Below are positions 16,059-25,181 of a stretch of 64,000 nt of DNA, one piece after another; the stretch's first letter is position 1, and each line of letters opens with the position of its first letter. A model generated the notes under the pieces. That model had not been told where the DNA came from, did no database searches, and worked only from the letters and a program-made list of their open reading frames with translations. The stretch comes from an uncultured Paracoccaceae bacterium (GTDB lineage Bacteria; Pseudomonadota; Alphaproteobacteria; Rhodobacterales; Rhodobacteraceae). Both the position numbers and the translations under genes were made by a program. The DNA is taken from contig CANMWG010000001.1 in NCBI GenBank assembly GCA_947501555.1, positions 1,860,001 to 1,924,000 on the forward strand, given 5' to 3'.

Positions 16059-17248
16059 GCGATAGCCTTTGCAATAAGGTTGGAAAGCTCAACCGCCACG
16101 GCCTCTTTGCCCATCCGCGGCCATGCTGCAACACCTTCTTCCGTGATCAAGGTTACCGCATTCTCAGATCCGCCCATGATCCCGGTTTCAGGGGACACAT
16201 CATTTGCGACGATCCAATCACAGCCTTTGCGATCACGCTTGGCCGTCGCATTGGCGACGACATCATCGGTCTCTGCGGCGAAACCCACAACAAGCCTGGG
16301 CCGGCCTGATTTCATCTGTGAAACTGTGGCGAGGATATCCGGATTCTCTGCAAACTCCAGCGTTGGCAGACCTGTTTTGTCCTTCTTGATCTTACTATTG
16401 CCCGCGTTCGCCACATGCCAATCCGCCACGGCAGCGGCGAAGACAGCGGCATCAGCAGTGGGGGCGGCCATCACGGCCTGCAGCATCTCTTGCGCAGTTT
16501 GTACCCGAACCACGTTGACGCCCTGCGGCGGCGGGACATCTGCCGGTCCGGTGACGAATGTAACTTCCGCTCCAAGGGTGGCCAGCGCCTTGGCTATTGC
16601 GGTTCCCTGCGCGCCAGACGACCTATTGGCGATATAGCGCACCGGATCAATCGGTTCATGCGTCGGCCCAGACGTCACCAGAACATGACGGCCTTTCAAT
16701 GGGCCACCAGACAAAGCGGCATCAATAGCGGCAATGATTTCTGGGACTTCGGCCATCCGCCCGGGGCCATATTCACCGCAGGCCATATCACCTTCGTTAG
16801 GCCCCACGACCAAAACGCCATCGTTTTGCAGGGCCACCAGATTGCGTTGGGTCGCAGGATGATCCCACATTCGGACATTCATCGATGGCGCGATCAACAC
16901 GCGTTTGTCCGTCGCCAACAAAAGCGTAGAGGCCAAATCATTGGCATGCCCCCCGGCCATCTTGGCCATCAAATCGGCCGTGGCAGGGGCGACAACAATC
17001 AGATCAGCCGCGCGGGAAAGTTCGATGTGACCCATCTCGGCTTCATCCGTCAGATCGAAGAGCTCTTGATAAATTTTGGATGCGGACAAGGCCGAAAGGC
17101 TCAGCGGGGTGACAAACGCGGCACCGGCTTTGGTCAGCACAGGCGTCACGCGCGCGCCCTTTTCGCGCAACCGCCGGACCAAATCCAAGGATTTGAACGC
17201 GGCAATCCCGCCCCCTACGATCAGCAAAATATGTTTGTCAGCCAGCAT
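16055..17248 (-). CDS. coaBC: Bifunctional phosphopantothenoylcysteine decarboxylase/phosphopantothenate-cysteine ligase
   Basis: A 397-residue enzyme catalysing two steps of coenzyme A synthesis. The N-terminal FMN decarboxylase CoaC (residues 1-190) has [16 protein letters not shown], the His in [18 protein letters not shown], the [13 protein letters not shown] motif and the Cys in [13 protein letters not shown]. The C-terminal ligase CoaB (about 190-397) has [28 protein letters not shown] and KIKKD with the acyl-cytidylate residue. It is the first gene of the coaBC-dut-moeB-like operon. Confidence 0.97.
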   Translation of the reverse strand: MLADKHILLIVGGGIAAFKSLDLVRRLREKGARVTPVLTKAGAAFVTPLSLSALSASKIYQELFDLTDEAEMGHIELSRAADLIVVAPATADLMAKMAGGHANDLASTLLLATDKRVLIAPSMNVRMWDHPATQRNLVALQNDGVLVVGPNEGDMACGEYGPGRMAEVPEIIAAIDAALSGGPLKGRHVLVTSGPTHEPIDPVRYIANRSSGAQGTAIAKALATLGAEVTFVTGPADVPPPQGVNVVRVQTAQEMLQAVMAAPTADAAVFAAAVADWHVANAGNSKIKKDKTGLPTLEFAENPDILATVSQMKSGRPRLVVGFAAETDDVVANATAKRDRKGCDWIVANDVSPETGIMGGSENAVTLITEEGVAAWPRMGKEAVAVELSNLIAKAIA

Positions 17249-17313
17249 CCGACGCTCCGGTCCTATTCACGCAGACACTAGGTCAGAACAGACCGGAATG
17301 ACAATGTCAGGCG

Positions 17314-18192
17314 TTAGTTCAGGAACCCATGCACTTCGGGGCTCTGCGCCTCAAGGCTCTTGCGCATCTTCCCAAAAGCGGCCGCCTCAAGCTGGCGCAC
17401 ACGTTCTTTTGACAAACCCAATTCTGTACCGAGGCTTTCCAACGTGCGCGGATCGTCACGCAACTTGCGTTCGCGCACGATGAATTGCTCGCGATCATTC
17501 AAACTGGACAGGGCTGCCGTCAACCAGTGACGAAGGGTATCGTTGTCGTGGCTATTTTCAACAGTTTCAGCCGCTTGCGGGCCATCATCTTCAAGCGCGT
17601 CAATCCACTCGCGCCCTTCATCCTCGGCTGATTGCGTCGCATTCAGTGAAAAATCAGAGCCGGACAAACGCCCTTCCATCATTTCGACGTCGTGCAGGGG
17701 CACCCCAACTTCGATGGCGATCAGTTCACGCACATTTTGACGGTCCAGCTCGCGCCCTTCTGCAGATGCTTCACGTTCAAGGCGGGCCTGCACGCGGCGC
17801 ATGTTGAAGAACAGCGATTTCTGGGACGATGTCGAACCGGTTCGCACCATCGACCAATTGCGCATGACATAGTCTTGGATAGAGGCTTTGATCCACCAAA
17901 CAGCATAGGTTGAAAAGCGCACGCCGCGGTCGGGGTCAAATTTGTCGGCGGCCTTCATCAGGCCAACAGACGCCTCTTGAATGAGATCATTCATGGGCGC
18001 GCCGTAACGCTTGAACTTAGAGGCCATCGAAATCGCCAACCGCATGTAAGCCGTGATCAATCGATGTAATGCCTGTTCATCACGGTTATCGCGCCAAGCG
18101 TAGGCAAGCGCTAGTTCGGTTTCAGCATCAAGCAGCTCGGCTTTCATCGCAGTCCTTGACAACGTCTGGTCAGAAAATTGAATAGCGCTCAT
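17314..18192 (-). CDS. rpoH: RNA polymerase sigma-32 factor, RpoHII type
   Basis: A 292-residue alternative sigma factor of the sigma-70 family that directs heat and oxidative-stress genes. Region 2 is NDLIQEASVGLMKAADKFDP followed by RFSTYAVWWIKASIQDYV, the heat-shock-sigma signature that melts the -10. An RpoH-type box SQKSLFFNMRRVQARLE follows, then region 4 with the helix-turn-helix LESLGTELGLSKERVRQLEAAAF. Many Rhodobacterales have two RpoH copies. This one is assigned to RpoHII because its promoter has the RpoE/ECF11-like sequence TGATCC-N18-TAACTA 50 bases upstream of the ATG, as is known for rpoHII of Rhodobacter sphaeroides. It is divergent from cobU. Confidence 0.9.
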   Translation of the reverse strand: MSAIQFSDQTLSRTAMKAELLDAETELALAYAWRDNRDEQALHRLITAYMRLAISMASKFKRYGAPMNDLIQEASVGLMKAADKFDPDRGVRFSTYAVWWIKASIQDYVMRNWSMVRTGSTSSQKSLFFNMRRVQARLEREASAEGRELDRQNVRELIAIEVGVPLHDVEMMEGRLSGSDFSLNATQSAEDEGREWIDALEDDGPQAAETVENSHDNDTLRHWLTAALSSLNDREQFIVRERKLRDDPRTLESLGTELGLSKERVRQLEAAAFGKMRKSLEAQSPEVHGFLN

Positions 18193-18241
18193 GTTTATTC
18201 TCCCAAGTAGCCGTGCGAGCCATTAACTTTTTCGTCTATTT

Positions 18242-18271
18242 TAGTTACGAAGGGGTAAACAAACTGGATCA
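18242..18271 (-). promoter_or_regulatory. RpoE (ECF11)-like promoter of rpoH
   Basis: Reading the minus strand, TGATCC (plus 18266-18271) is followed by 18 bases and TAACTA (plus 18242-18247), 50-55 bases before the rpoH ATG. The -35 matches the TGATCC of RpoE-ChrR targets exactly; the -10 agrees at TAA with one changed base at the end. It predicts singlet-oxygen or photo-oxidative induction of this sigma factor. Confidence 0.65.
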
Positions 18272-18288
18272 CATAAAGTCTTAAGAAA

Positions 18289-18798
18289 ATGTTGCCAAAA
18301 CTATCACTCGTGCTCGGCGGTGCAGCGTCTGGCAAATCTGCCTATGCAGAAAACCTGGTATTAGAGACCGGCTTGGCCCCGGTTTATATCGCGACAGCGC
18401 AGGTGTTTGACGACGAAATGGCCCAGAAAATCGCCCGCCATCAACAGATACGCGGAACCGGTTGGCACACCATTGAGGAGCCCATCGGCGTCGCAAAGGC
18501 TTTGGTTGGCGTGTCATCAGACCAAGCCGTTTTGCTGGACTGCGCCACGCTCTGGTTGTCCAACATTATCTTAGGCGATCATGATCTTGCCGAGGAAACC
18601 GCCACTTTGATCGCGGCACTCCTAGCCTGCAAGGGCCCTGTCGTCGTTGTGTCAAACGAAGTGGGCATGAGCATTGTCCCCGACAACGCCCTGTCGCGGC
18701 AATTTCGCAATGCCCAAGGCGCATTAAATCAAGCTATTGCGACTGAGGCAGATCGCGTTGTGGCCGTTATGGCTGGCTTGCCAATGGTCCTGAAATGA
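18289..18798 (+). CDS. cobU: Adenosylcobinamide kinase / adenosylcobinamide-phosphate guanylyltransferase
   Basis: A 169-residue bifunctional enzyme (CobU/CobP) that phosphorylates adenosylcobinamide and then adds GMP in the late steps of vitamin B12 assembly. The P-loop is LGGAASGKSAYAE; the guanylylation His and its surroundings are in IARHQQIRGTGWHTIEEP; the TLWLSNII and VSNEVGMSIVPDNALSRQFRNAQG motifs are typical. The gene overlaps the next one (ATGA). It supplies a cofactor that the B12-dependent ethylmalonyl-CoA mutase in this window requires. Confidence 0.96.
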   Translation: MLPKLSLVLGGAASGKSAYAENLVLETGLAPVYIATAQVFDDEMAQKIARHQQIRGTGWHTIEEPIGVAKALVGVSSDQAVLLDCATLWLSNIILGDHDLAEETATLIAALLACKGPVVVVSNEVGMSIVPDNALSRQFRNAQGALNQAIATEADRVVAVMAGLPMVLK

Positions 18799-19373
18799 CC
18801 CACCTCTGGTGGGTTCGTCATGGGCCGACGCATGAAAAAGCCTTTGTCGGGTGGCGCGATGTACCCGCGGATCTATCCGATCAAGCGATGATCGACCGCG
18901 TGGCCGCTTATTTGCCTAGCGATGCTGTGGTGGTTTCATCCGACTTGATCCGCGCCTCGGCCACCGCCGATGCAATCAGCAAGAACCGTCTTCGCCTGCC
19001 AAATGATCCCGGCCTTAGAGAGTTTGATTTTGGGCAATGGGACGGTCTGCATTTTACGCAGGTCGCGGAGCAAGACCCTGAATTGAGCCGTAAATTTTGG
19101 GAGGAGCCGGGTGATCTGGCCCCACCGGGTGGCGAAAGCTGGAATACCGTCGCCCAGCGCGTGAATGCGGCTGTTGATAGATTATGCCTTCAATACCAGA
19201 GCACTGACATCATTCTTGTCGCCCATATCGGCGTCATCATGACCCAAATTCAGCGGGCCGCCAACAGCAGCGCCTACGCGGCGATGGGCCATCAGATCGA
19301 CAATCTGTCCGTCACGGACATGTCGGTGACGGATGGTATCTGGCAGATTGGGCAGATCAATCACATGCCGTGA
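18795..19373 (+). CDS. Histidine phosphatase family protein (CobC-like)
   Basis: A 192-residue phosphatase of the phosphoglycerate-mutase-like family. The catalytic RHG is in WWVRHGPTHEKAF, the second Arg in SSDLIRASATADAI, the acid residue in LREFDFGQWDG and the second His in ILVAHIGVIMTQI. It overlaps cobU by 4 bp, which strongly suggests that it removes the phosphate from alpha-ribazole 5'-phosphate or adenosylcobalamin 5'-phosphate (CobC role) in the same pathway. The sequence alone cannot distinguish CobC from other small-molecule phosphatases, so no symbol is given. Confidence 0.82.
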   Translation: MTHLWWVRHGPTHEKAFVGWRDVPADLSDQAMIDRVAAYLPSDAVVVSSDLIRASATADAISKNRLRLPNDPGLREFDFGQWDGLHFTQVAEQDPELSRKFWEEPGDLAPPGGESWNTVAQRVNAAVDRLCLQYQSTDIILVAHIGVIMTQIQRAANSSAYAAMGHQIDNLSVTDMSVTDGIWQIGQINHMP

Positions 19374-19431
19374 TAGTCATGTTCACACATGATCGTTTTG
19401 TGAATTCATTCCCGTCACATACCAACGCCCC

Positions 19432-20121
19432 ATGACATATCAACTTTATATCGGCGATCGTACATTCAGCAGCTGGTCATTGCGCGGCTGGTTGATGCTG
19501 GAAAAATTCGGTCTGAACTTCGAAACACATCTCGTTGGTCTTTATGCAGGGACCTACCGTGAAGAACTGGTACATTTGGCACCGGCGCGCACCGTACCCG
19601 CGATGCAAACGCGGGATGGCCATGTGCTAACAGACAGCCTCGCGATGGCGGAAACCTTAGTTGAACACCACCCCACGCTGGACCTTTACCCCCGCGATCC
19701 GGCCGCACGCGCGTTAGCCCGATCCATCACAGCCGAGATGCATTCTGGCTTTATGGCGCTGCGCACAGATTGCCCCAACATGATCACGCATGTCTGGGAA
19801 GGATTTAAGCCTTCGCAGGCCGTATTGGCCGATATCGCCCGGATCGAAGAGCTTTGGGCACTGGCCCGCGCCCGACATGGGGACGGCGGCCCTTGGCTAT
19901 TTGGCAAATACAGTATTGCCGATGCATTTTATGCGCCGGTTGCCTTACGCATCACAGCTTACGATTTACCGATCAGTAACGCCGCGCAAACCTATGTGGA
20001 CGCGCATCTACAGGACCCCGCTTTTCTGGCGTGGCGCGAAACGTCAAAAGAAGAAATCTATGACCCTTGGCCCTATCCGATGGATTTGAACCGCGGCCCT
20101 TGGCCCGGCGACCCGGATTAA
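19432..20121 (+). CDS. Glutathione S-transferase family protein
   Basis: A 229-residue cytosolic protein with an N-terminal thioredoxin-fold domain (YQLYIGDRTFSSWSLRGWLMLEKFGL, where Ser residues near FSSWS can activate glutathione), the cis-Pro region ARTVPAMQTRDGHVLTDSLAMAETL, and a helical C-terminal domain (WLFGKYSIADAFYAPVALRITAYDL). It conjugates or reduces compounds with glutathione; the substrate is unknown. It is a single gene, 58 bp downstream of the phosphatase gene, with its own short leader. The glutathione synthetase gene is 1.6 kb away on the other strand. Confidence 0.92.
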   Translation: MTYQLYIGDRTFSSWSLRGWLMLEKFGLNFETHLVGLYAGTYREELVHLAPARTVPAMQTRDGHVLTDSLAMAETLVEHHPTLDLYPRDPAARALARSITAEMHSGFMALRTDCPNMITHVWEGFKPSQAVLADIARIEELWALARARHGDGGPWLFGKYSIADAFYAPVALRITAYDLPISNAAQTYVDAHLQDPAFLAWRETSKEEIYDPWPYPMDLNRGPWPGDPD

Positions 20122-20173
20122 CCTTTCTTAAACCACCGGCAACTACCCGTTAACCAAGAACAGGGAGTTACCG

Positions 20174-21688
20174 ATGGTCGCAGTGGCCTATACAGTCGCA
20201 TTTGAGGGGATCGAAGCGCGGTTGGTTGAAGTTCAATGCGCGGTCACGCCCGGTATTCCGGCGTTCACCATCGTCGGTTTACCCGACAAGGCCGTGTCTG
20301 AGGCCCGCGAAAGGGTCCGGGCGGCGTTGACAGCCATGGCGATTGCCCTGCCCTCCAAGCGGATCACGATCAACCTATCCCCTGCCGATCTGCCCAAAGA
20401 AGGGTCGCATTTTGATCTCCCCATCGCGATGGCGCTGCTTGCCGCGCTCGAGATCATCCCCAGCGAAGATGCCGAGCAAACAGTCGCCTTGGGAGAATTA
20501 TCGCTGGATGGCGCATTGGTCCCTGTGATCGGCGCGCTACCTGCCGCGATGGCGGCTGCCAAGGACGCGCGCGCGCTTCTATGTCCGCAGGCTTGCGGGG
20601 CCGAGGCCGCTTGGGTGGGCGCGGCAAAGGTAATCGCGCCACGTACATTGGCGGATGTGGTGCGCCACTACACAGGCCAACATATCCTGCCGCAGTCAGA
20701 ACCGGGCGAAGTGCGCAATTCGGCATCAATCCGTGATTTGTCCGAAGTCAAAGGTCAGGAACGTGCGAAGCGCGCTTTGGAAATCGCAGCCGCCGGTCGA
20801 CATCATCTGATGCTTGTCGGCTCACCGGGATCAGGTAAATCGATGCTGGCCGCACGTATTCCTGGGATTTTACCGCCGCTCACCGCGCCCGAGGCTTTGG
20901 AAACATCAATGATCCATTCCTTGTCAGGCTTATTGGACGAGGGTGGGATCAACCGCGAACGGCCCTTTCGCGAACCGCATCACACCGCATCGATGGCGGC
21001 CATCGTTGGTGGTGGGCGCACCGCCAAACCGGGTGAAATCAGTCTGGCCCATAACGGTGTGTTGTTTATGGATGAGTTCCCCGAATTCCCAAGGATGGTT
21101 CTCGAGACGCTGCGGCAACCCATTGAAACCGGCGAAGTCGTGGTTGCCCGCGCCAATGCGCATGTACGTTATCCTTGCAGGTTCATGCTTGTCGCTGCTG
21201 CAAACCCTTGCAAATGCGGGTATTTGGCCGATCCGGCCCGTGCCTGTGCACGGGTGCCTATGTGCGGCGAAGAATATATGGGTCGCATCTCGGGGCCCTT
21301 GATGGATCGGTTCGATCTACGGGTCGAAGTCCCCCCCGTGGCCTTCACCGATCTTGATTTGCCCCAGGATGGTGAGAAATCGGCGGATGTCGCGACCCGG
21401 GTTGCTGGCGCGCGCGCCGTGCAGTCAGAGAGATTCGCTGATCATCCCACAGCCCGGGTCAATGCCGATGCCGAGGGCCATTTGCTTGAAGAGATCGCAA
21501 CACCCGATACGGAAGGACGTGCCTTGCTTGTGAAGATCGCCGAGCGTTTTGGCATGTCCGCGCGCGGCTATCATCGCGTACTGCGTGTTGCACGCACCAT
21601 TGCGGATCTTGAGGGCGCCGAGACCGTTCGCAAAGCCCACGTGGCTGAGGCTGTCAGTTACCGTTTGGCGCTTTCCAAAGAGGTTTAG
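20174..21688 (+). CDS. YifB/ComM family AAA ATPase (Mg-chelatase-like)
   Basis: A 504-residue protein of the ComM branch, hexameric helicases that aid branch migration during natural transformation. The N-terminal ChlI-like domain begins [18 protein letters not shown] and has [19 protein letters not shown]; a central AAA domain has Walker [13 protein letters not shown] and Walker [22 protein letters not shown] and the Cys-rich sequence after it ([21 protein letters not shown] in two parts) are family markers, and the C-terminal Mg-chelatase domain ends with [13 protein letters not shown]. Its length is normal. It is convergent with gshB by 4 bp. A role in DNA uptake is known for homologues but is inferred here. 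Confidence 0.93.
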   Translation: MVAVAYTVAFEGIEARLVEVQCAVTPGIPAFTIVGLPDKAVSEARERVRAALTAMAIALPSKRITINLSPADLPKEGSHFDLPIAMALLAALEIIPSEDAEQTVALGELSLDGALVPVIGALPAAMAAAKDARALLCPQACGAEAAWVGAAKVIAPRTLADVVRHYTGQHILPQSEPGEVRNSASIRDLSEVKGQERAKRALEIAAAGRHHLMLVGSPGSGKSMLAARIPGILPPLTAPEALETSMIHSLSGLLDEGGINRERPFREPHHTASMAAIVGGGRTAKPGEISLAHNGVLFMDEFPEFPRMVLETLRQPIETGEVVVARANAHVRYPCRFMLVAAANPCKCGYLADPARACARVPMCGEEYMGRISGPLMDRFDLRVEVPPVAFTDLDLPQDGEKSADVATRVAGARAVQSERFADHPTARVNADAEGHLLEEIATPDTEGRALLVKIAERFGMSARGYHRVLRVARTIADLEGAETVRKAHVAEAVSYRLALSKEV

Positions 21689-22623
21689 CGCCGTGCCTCT
21701 ATCGCTTCCCAGATTTTTTCGGCGACATTTGTGCCGTCAAACCGTTCCAATTCTTGGATGCCGGTCGGTGAAGTCACGTTAATCTCGGTCAGCCAATCAC
21801 CGATGACATCGATCCCCACAAATATCTGGCCCTTTTCACGCAGTAACGGCCCAATCTGGGCGCAAATCTCTAGATCACGCGGGGTCAGGTCCACTTTCTC
21901 AGGACGTCCGCCGACATGCATATTGGACCGGGTTTCGCCCTCTGCAGGCACCCGGTTAATGGCTCCGACAGGTTTCCCATCAACCAGAATCACGCGTTTA
22001 TCGCCCTTGGACACATCAGGCAGGAATTTCTGCATGATCAGTGGTTCGCGATTGATGCCAGAAAACAGTTCATGCAGGGATGCGAGATTGCTATCGCCTT
22101 GTTTCAGCTTGAAAACGCCCGCACCGCCATTGCCGTAAAGCGGCTTCAGGATCACATCGCCATGGGCTTCACGGAACGTTTTTAACGTGTCCAGATCGCG
22201 GGCGATCATGGTTGGCGGTGTCAGCTCGGGGAAGTTGAGCACCAGCAGTTTTTCCGGATAATTCCGCACCCAAAACGGATCGTTCACGACCAAAGTGTCT
22301 GGATGCACCATATCCAAAATATGGGTTGTTGTGATGTAGCCCATATCAAACGGCGGGTCCTGACGCAGCCAGACGACATCGAAATCAGCCAGATCCGCCA
22401 CTTCTTCCGCACCCAGACTGAAATGATCGCCTTTCACGCGCTGGACCGTCAGTGGCCAACCGCGCGCCGTCACTCGCCCTTGATCAAAGGCTAGCTTATC
22501 GGGTGTGTAATAAAAAAGGGAATGCCCGCGCGCCTGTGCTTCTTCTGCGATACGGAATGTGCTGTCGGCGTCGATATCAATGGGACCAATCGGGTCCATC
22601 TGGAAGGCAATCTTAAGTGACAT
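21685..22623 (-). CDS. gshB: Glutathione synthase
   Basis: A 312-residue ATP-grasp enzyme that joins gamma-glutamylcysteine and glycine. It begins [20 protein letters not shown], as GshB does, and has [17 protein letters not shown], the ATP-binding [38 protein letters not shown] and the C-terminal metal ligands [17 protein letters not shown]. It is separated from yraN by 66 bp on the same strand, so yraN-gshB probably follow rsmI in one transcript. Glutathione serves stress defence and the nearby GST. Confidence 0.97.
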   Translation of the reverse strand: MSLKIAFQMDPIGPIDIDADSTFRIAEEAQARGHSLFYYTPDKLAFDQGRVTARGWPLTVQRVKGDHFSLGAEEVADLADFDVVWLRQDPPFDMGYITTTHILDMVHPDTLVVNDPFWVRNYPEKLLVLNFPELTPPTMIARDLDTLKTFREAHGDVILKPLYGNGGAGVFKLKQGDSNLASLHELFSGINREPLIMQKFLPDVSKGDKRVILVDGKPVGAINRVPAEGETRSNMHVGGRPEKVDLTPRDLEICAQIGPLLREKGQIFVGIDVIGDWLTEINVTSPTGIQELERFDGTNVAEKIWEAIEARR

Positions 22624-22689
22624 GGGGCAACCTTGATGATGATGTTGCCTGATACATGGCCCAGGACCACCTTCGGCGCAACGGGTTGA

Positions 22690-23052
22690 TCACACCTCTG
22701 TGAAAGCGTTTTCGATCACGCGGACCTGTCCGGCCCCGTCGACCAGGGCCAGATCAAAGCGCACATCGGTCAATTGCCCCTTGGGTTCACCCGCCAAAAA
22801 TTCGCTGGCCGCACCGCAAATGCGATCCATCTGCCGCCGTGCAAGGCGTGTGGTTGCCCGGGCAAAGCTTTTGCTTTTCTTCACTTCAACGAAAATAACA
22901 CCCGCGCCGTCACTGTCGCGCAAGACCAGATCAATTTCTCCGCTTTCACCACGCCAACGATGGGCAATCACAACACAATTGCGGCGTTGGTAGTCCAAGG
23001 CCACCATATCTTCTGCGACTCGCCCTGCGTGGTAGCCAACGGATCCGGTCAT
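22690..23052 (-). CDS. YraN family protein (UPF0102)
   Basis: A 120-residue protein with the restriction-endonuclease-like core GYHAGRVAEDMVA, then WRGESGEIDLVLRD, then FVEVKKSKSFARA, which carries the E...D...EVK nuclease-type residues. Homologues are linked with rsmI and lpoA in many genomes; a role in DNA handling has been suggested but is not proven. The start overlaps the stop of rsmI by 4 bp. Confidence 0.92.
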   Translation of the reverse strand: MTGSVGYHAGRVAEDMVALDYQRRNCVVIAHRWRGESGEIDLVLRDSDGAGVIFVEVKKSKSFARATTRLARRQMDRICGAASEFLAGEPKGQLTDVRFDLALVDGAGQVRVIENAFTEV

Positions 23053-23909
23053 TCGGCGTCCTTCAGGCCCAGTGCGACTTGGTAAACCTGCCTGCGTGGC
23101 AAGCCCAATGCGCCTGCCACAACAGTGGCTGCATCCTTGACCCGCATGGTTTTCATCGCTTCTTTCAACGCCGCATCCACATCCTGTTCTGCCACCTCAA
23201 CCGCGCCCTTGCGGCTGACGAGTACAACAATTTCGCCCTTTATTGGCCGCGTCGCGAACTGTTCTGCCAGATCGGCCAGTGAACCGCGCACAACCTCTTC
23301 AAACTTCTTTGTCAGTTCGCGACAAACGACCGCTTCGCGCTCAGCCCCCAAAACATCGCGCAAATTCACTAACATTTCTGCAACGCGTTTGGGGCTTTCG
23401 TAAAACACCAAGGTGAAGGGCACGTCGCGCAGCGTCGCGATCTCGGTCTCGCGTTGCTGCTTGCTGGCGGGCAGAAACCCCGCAAAAGCAAAGCGATCTG
23501 TTGCAAGACCAGAAACCGTCAACGCCGCCAAAACAGCCGAAGGACCAGGAGCGGAAATGACAGGCAAACCTGCCGCAATTACCGCCCGCCCCAATTCATA
23601 CCCTGGATCAGCCACCAGTGGCGTGCCCGCCTCAGAAACATAAACAACCGATTCCCCCCCAGCAATTGCGGTCACAAAGCGCCCGGTCGCTTCATCCCCG
23701 CTATGGTCATGAAACGCCACGACCTTTCGCCCGTTGAGCGGAACCCCATGAATTTCCATCAGTTTTCGGGCAGTCCGCGTATCTTCGGCTGCGATCAGAT
23801 CAGCGGAGGCGAGGATATCGAGCCCACGAAGCGTAATGTCGCGCGCCGCCCCAATGGGTGTCGCAACAAAGTACAGCCCGGCAGAGAGTGGCTTGGTTTC
23901 AAAATTCAT
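23049..23909 (-). CDS. rsmI: 16S rRNA (cytidine1402-2'-O)-methyltransferase
   Basis: A 286-residue SAM-dependent methyltransferase of the tetrapyrrole-methylase fold; it methylates the ribose of C1402 in 16S rRNA. Motifs are LYFVATPIGAARDITLRGL, AEDTRTARKLMEIHG, YVSEAGTPLVADPGYELGRA, ISAPGPSAVLAALTVSGL and the RELTKKFEEVVRG block. It is translationally linked to yraN and divergent from an LpoA-like lipoprotein gene, an order seen widely in proteobacteria. Confidence 0.96.
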   Translation of the reverse strand: MNFETKPLSAGLYFVATPIGAARDITLRGLDILASADLIAAEDTRTARKLMEIHGVPLNGRKVVAFHDHSGDEATGRFVTAIAGGESVVYVSEAGTPLVADPGYELGRAVIAAGLPVISAPGPSAVLAALTVSGLATDRFAFAGFLPASKQQRETEIATLRDVPFTLVFYESPKRVAEMLVNLRDVLGAEREAVVCRELTKKFEEVVRGSLADLAEQFATRPIKGEIVVLVSRKGAVEVAEQDVDAALKEAMKTMRVKDAATVVAGALGLPRRQVYQVALGLKDAE

Positions 23910-23940
23910 CTCTGGACCCGCCTGTCACCTGCTTTATGAT

Positions 23941-23973
23941 GCCCCCGAAGAAAGGCCCAGCAGACTCGGGGGC
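23941..23973. promoter_or_regulatory. Inverted repeat in the rsmI/lpoA-like divergent region
   Basis: GCCCCCGA (23941-23948) and TCGGGGGC (23966-23973) are exact complements separated by 17 bases. The stem lies just upstream of the AGGAGG of the lipoprotein gene and would form in its leader RNA. It may be an operator or an mRNA stabiliser. Confidence 0.35.
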
Positions 23974-23999
23974 CATACGATCCAGGAGGGATACCACCC

Positions 24000-25181
24000 A
24001 TGTTTGCTCGTTTCCGTAACGCCCGCAAGTCGACGGCGCGCTTTTTCGCATTTCTATCGTTGGCTTGGTTGGCTGCATGTGACGTCACACTCGACCCAAA
24101 TGCAAACGTTGGGCAGGAAATTGACCCCGATGATCCTGTACAGGTTGCGCTCTTGGTGCCAGGTGGATCAGGCGAGGGAAGTGATGCGTTTCTTGCACAA
24201 AACTTTGAAAACGCGGCCCGATTGGCCATTTCCGATCTGAACGGCCCGAAAATCGAACTGCGCGTTTACAACACGGGCGGGAGCCCCGCCGTCGCAGCCA
24301 ATGTCGCCCGGGAAGCGGTCAACGATGGCGCGCAAATTATTCTCGGTCCCCTCTTTGCAGAAGCCGCGAATGCCGTGGGTGTCGCAGTTGCAGGCGACAA
24401 TATCAACGTACTGACATTTTCCAACAATGCATCAATCGCTGGTGGCAACGTGTTTGTTCTTGGACAAACCTTTGACAATACCGCCAACCGGTTGGTCCGC
24501 TATGCAAGCCGCCAAGGCATTTCAAGATTTGCAGTTGTGCACGGCAATGACATCGGCGGGCAAGTTGGCAGTGATGCAATTTCACGCGCGGTGCAAAACA
24601 ACGGTGGCCAGGTGGTTACGACACAAAGCTATCCGCTATCCCAGCAAGGCATTTTTGGCGCAACCCGTGGGATCGTCTCCTCTGTCCGAAATTCTGGTGC
24701 GCAGGCCGTATTTACCACAGCGAGCGCAAACTCTGACCTTCCAATTGTTGCAACGGCTTTACCGGATGCCGGAATGGATACTTCCACCGCAAAATTCATT
24801 GGGTTGACACGCTGGGATACTGTTCCCCAGATGCTTGCGCTCCCCGGCCTTGAGGGCGGTTTGTTTGCGATGCCCGACCAGTCAACCAGCTCGCTTTTCC
24901 AAAACCGATACAGTGCCACTTTTGGCTCGATCCCTCATCCGCTTGCAGGAATTGCGTATGACGGGATTGCCGCTATTGGTGCATTGGTCGCGTCTGGCAA
25001 TGATCAGGCTTTGACCAAGGACGCATTAACCACGCCACAAGGTTTCCGGGGTACTGCGGGGTCTTTCCGCTTCTTACCCAATGGCCTGAACGAGCGCGCT
25101 TTGGCCGTTGCGACAATTGAAAATAACCAGGTAGTGATTCTTGACTCAGCACCACGCAGCTTTGGTGGCCCCGGGCTCTAA
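24000..25181 (+). CDS. LpoA/LppC-like penicillin-binding-protein activator lipoprotein
   Basis: A 393-residue lipoprotein with the lipobox LAAC (Cys27) after a basic, hydrophobic signal sequence. The mature part is a periplasmic-binding-protein fold of the branched-chain amino-acid receptor type (VALLVPGGSGEGSDAF, GAQIILGPLFAEAANAV, FSNNASIAGGNVFVLGQT, ISRFAVVHGND). Homologues (LpoA) activate penicillin-binding protein 1A from the outer membrane; alphaproteobacterial members lack the N-terminal TPR domain of E. coli LpoA, as here. The ribosome-binding site AGGAGGG is about 10 bases before the ATG. The gene overlaps the start of glnD. Confidence 0.85.
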   Translation: MFARFRNARKSTARFFAFLSLAWLAACDVTLDPNANVGQEIDPDDPVQVALLVPGGSGEGSDAFLAQNFENAARLAISDLNGPKIELRVYNTGGSPAVAANVAREAVNDGAQIILGPLFAEAANAVGVAVAGDNINVLTFSNNASIAGGNVFVLGQTFDNTANRLVRYASRQGISRFAVVHGNDIGGQVGSDAISRAVQNNGGQVVTTQSYPLSQQGIFGATRGIVSSVRNSGAQAVFTTASANSDLPIVATALPDAGMDTSTAKFIGLTRWDTVPQMLALPGLEGGLFAMPDQSTSSLFQNRYSATFGSIPHPLAGIAYDGIAAIGALVASGNDQALTKDALTTPQGFRGTAGSFRFLPNGLNERALAVATIENNQVVILDSAPRSFGGPGL

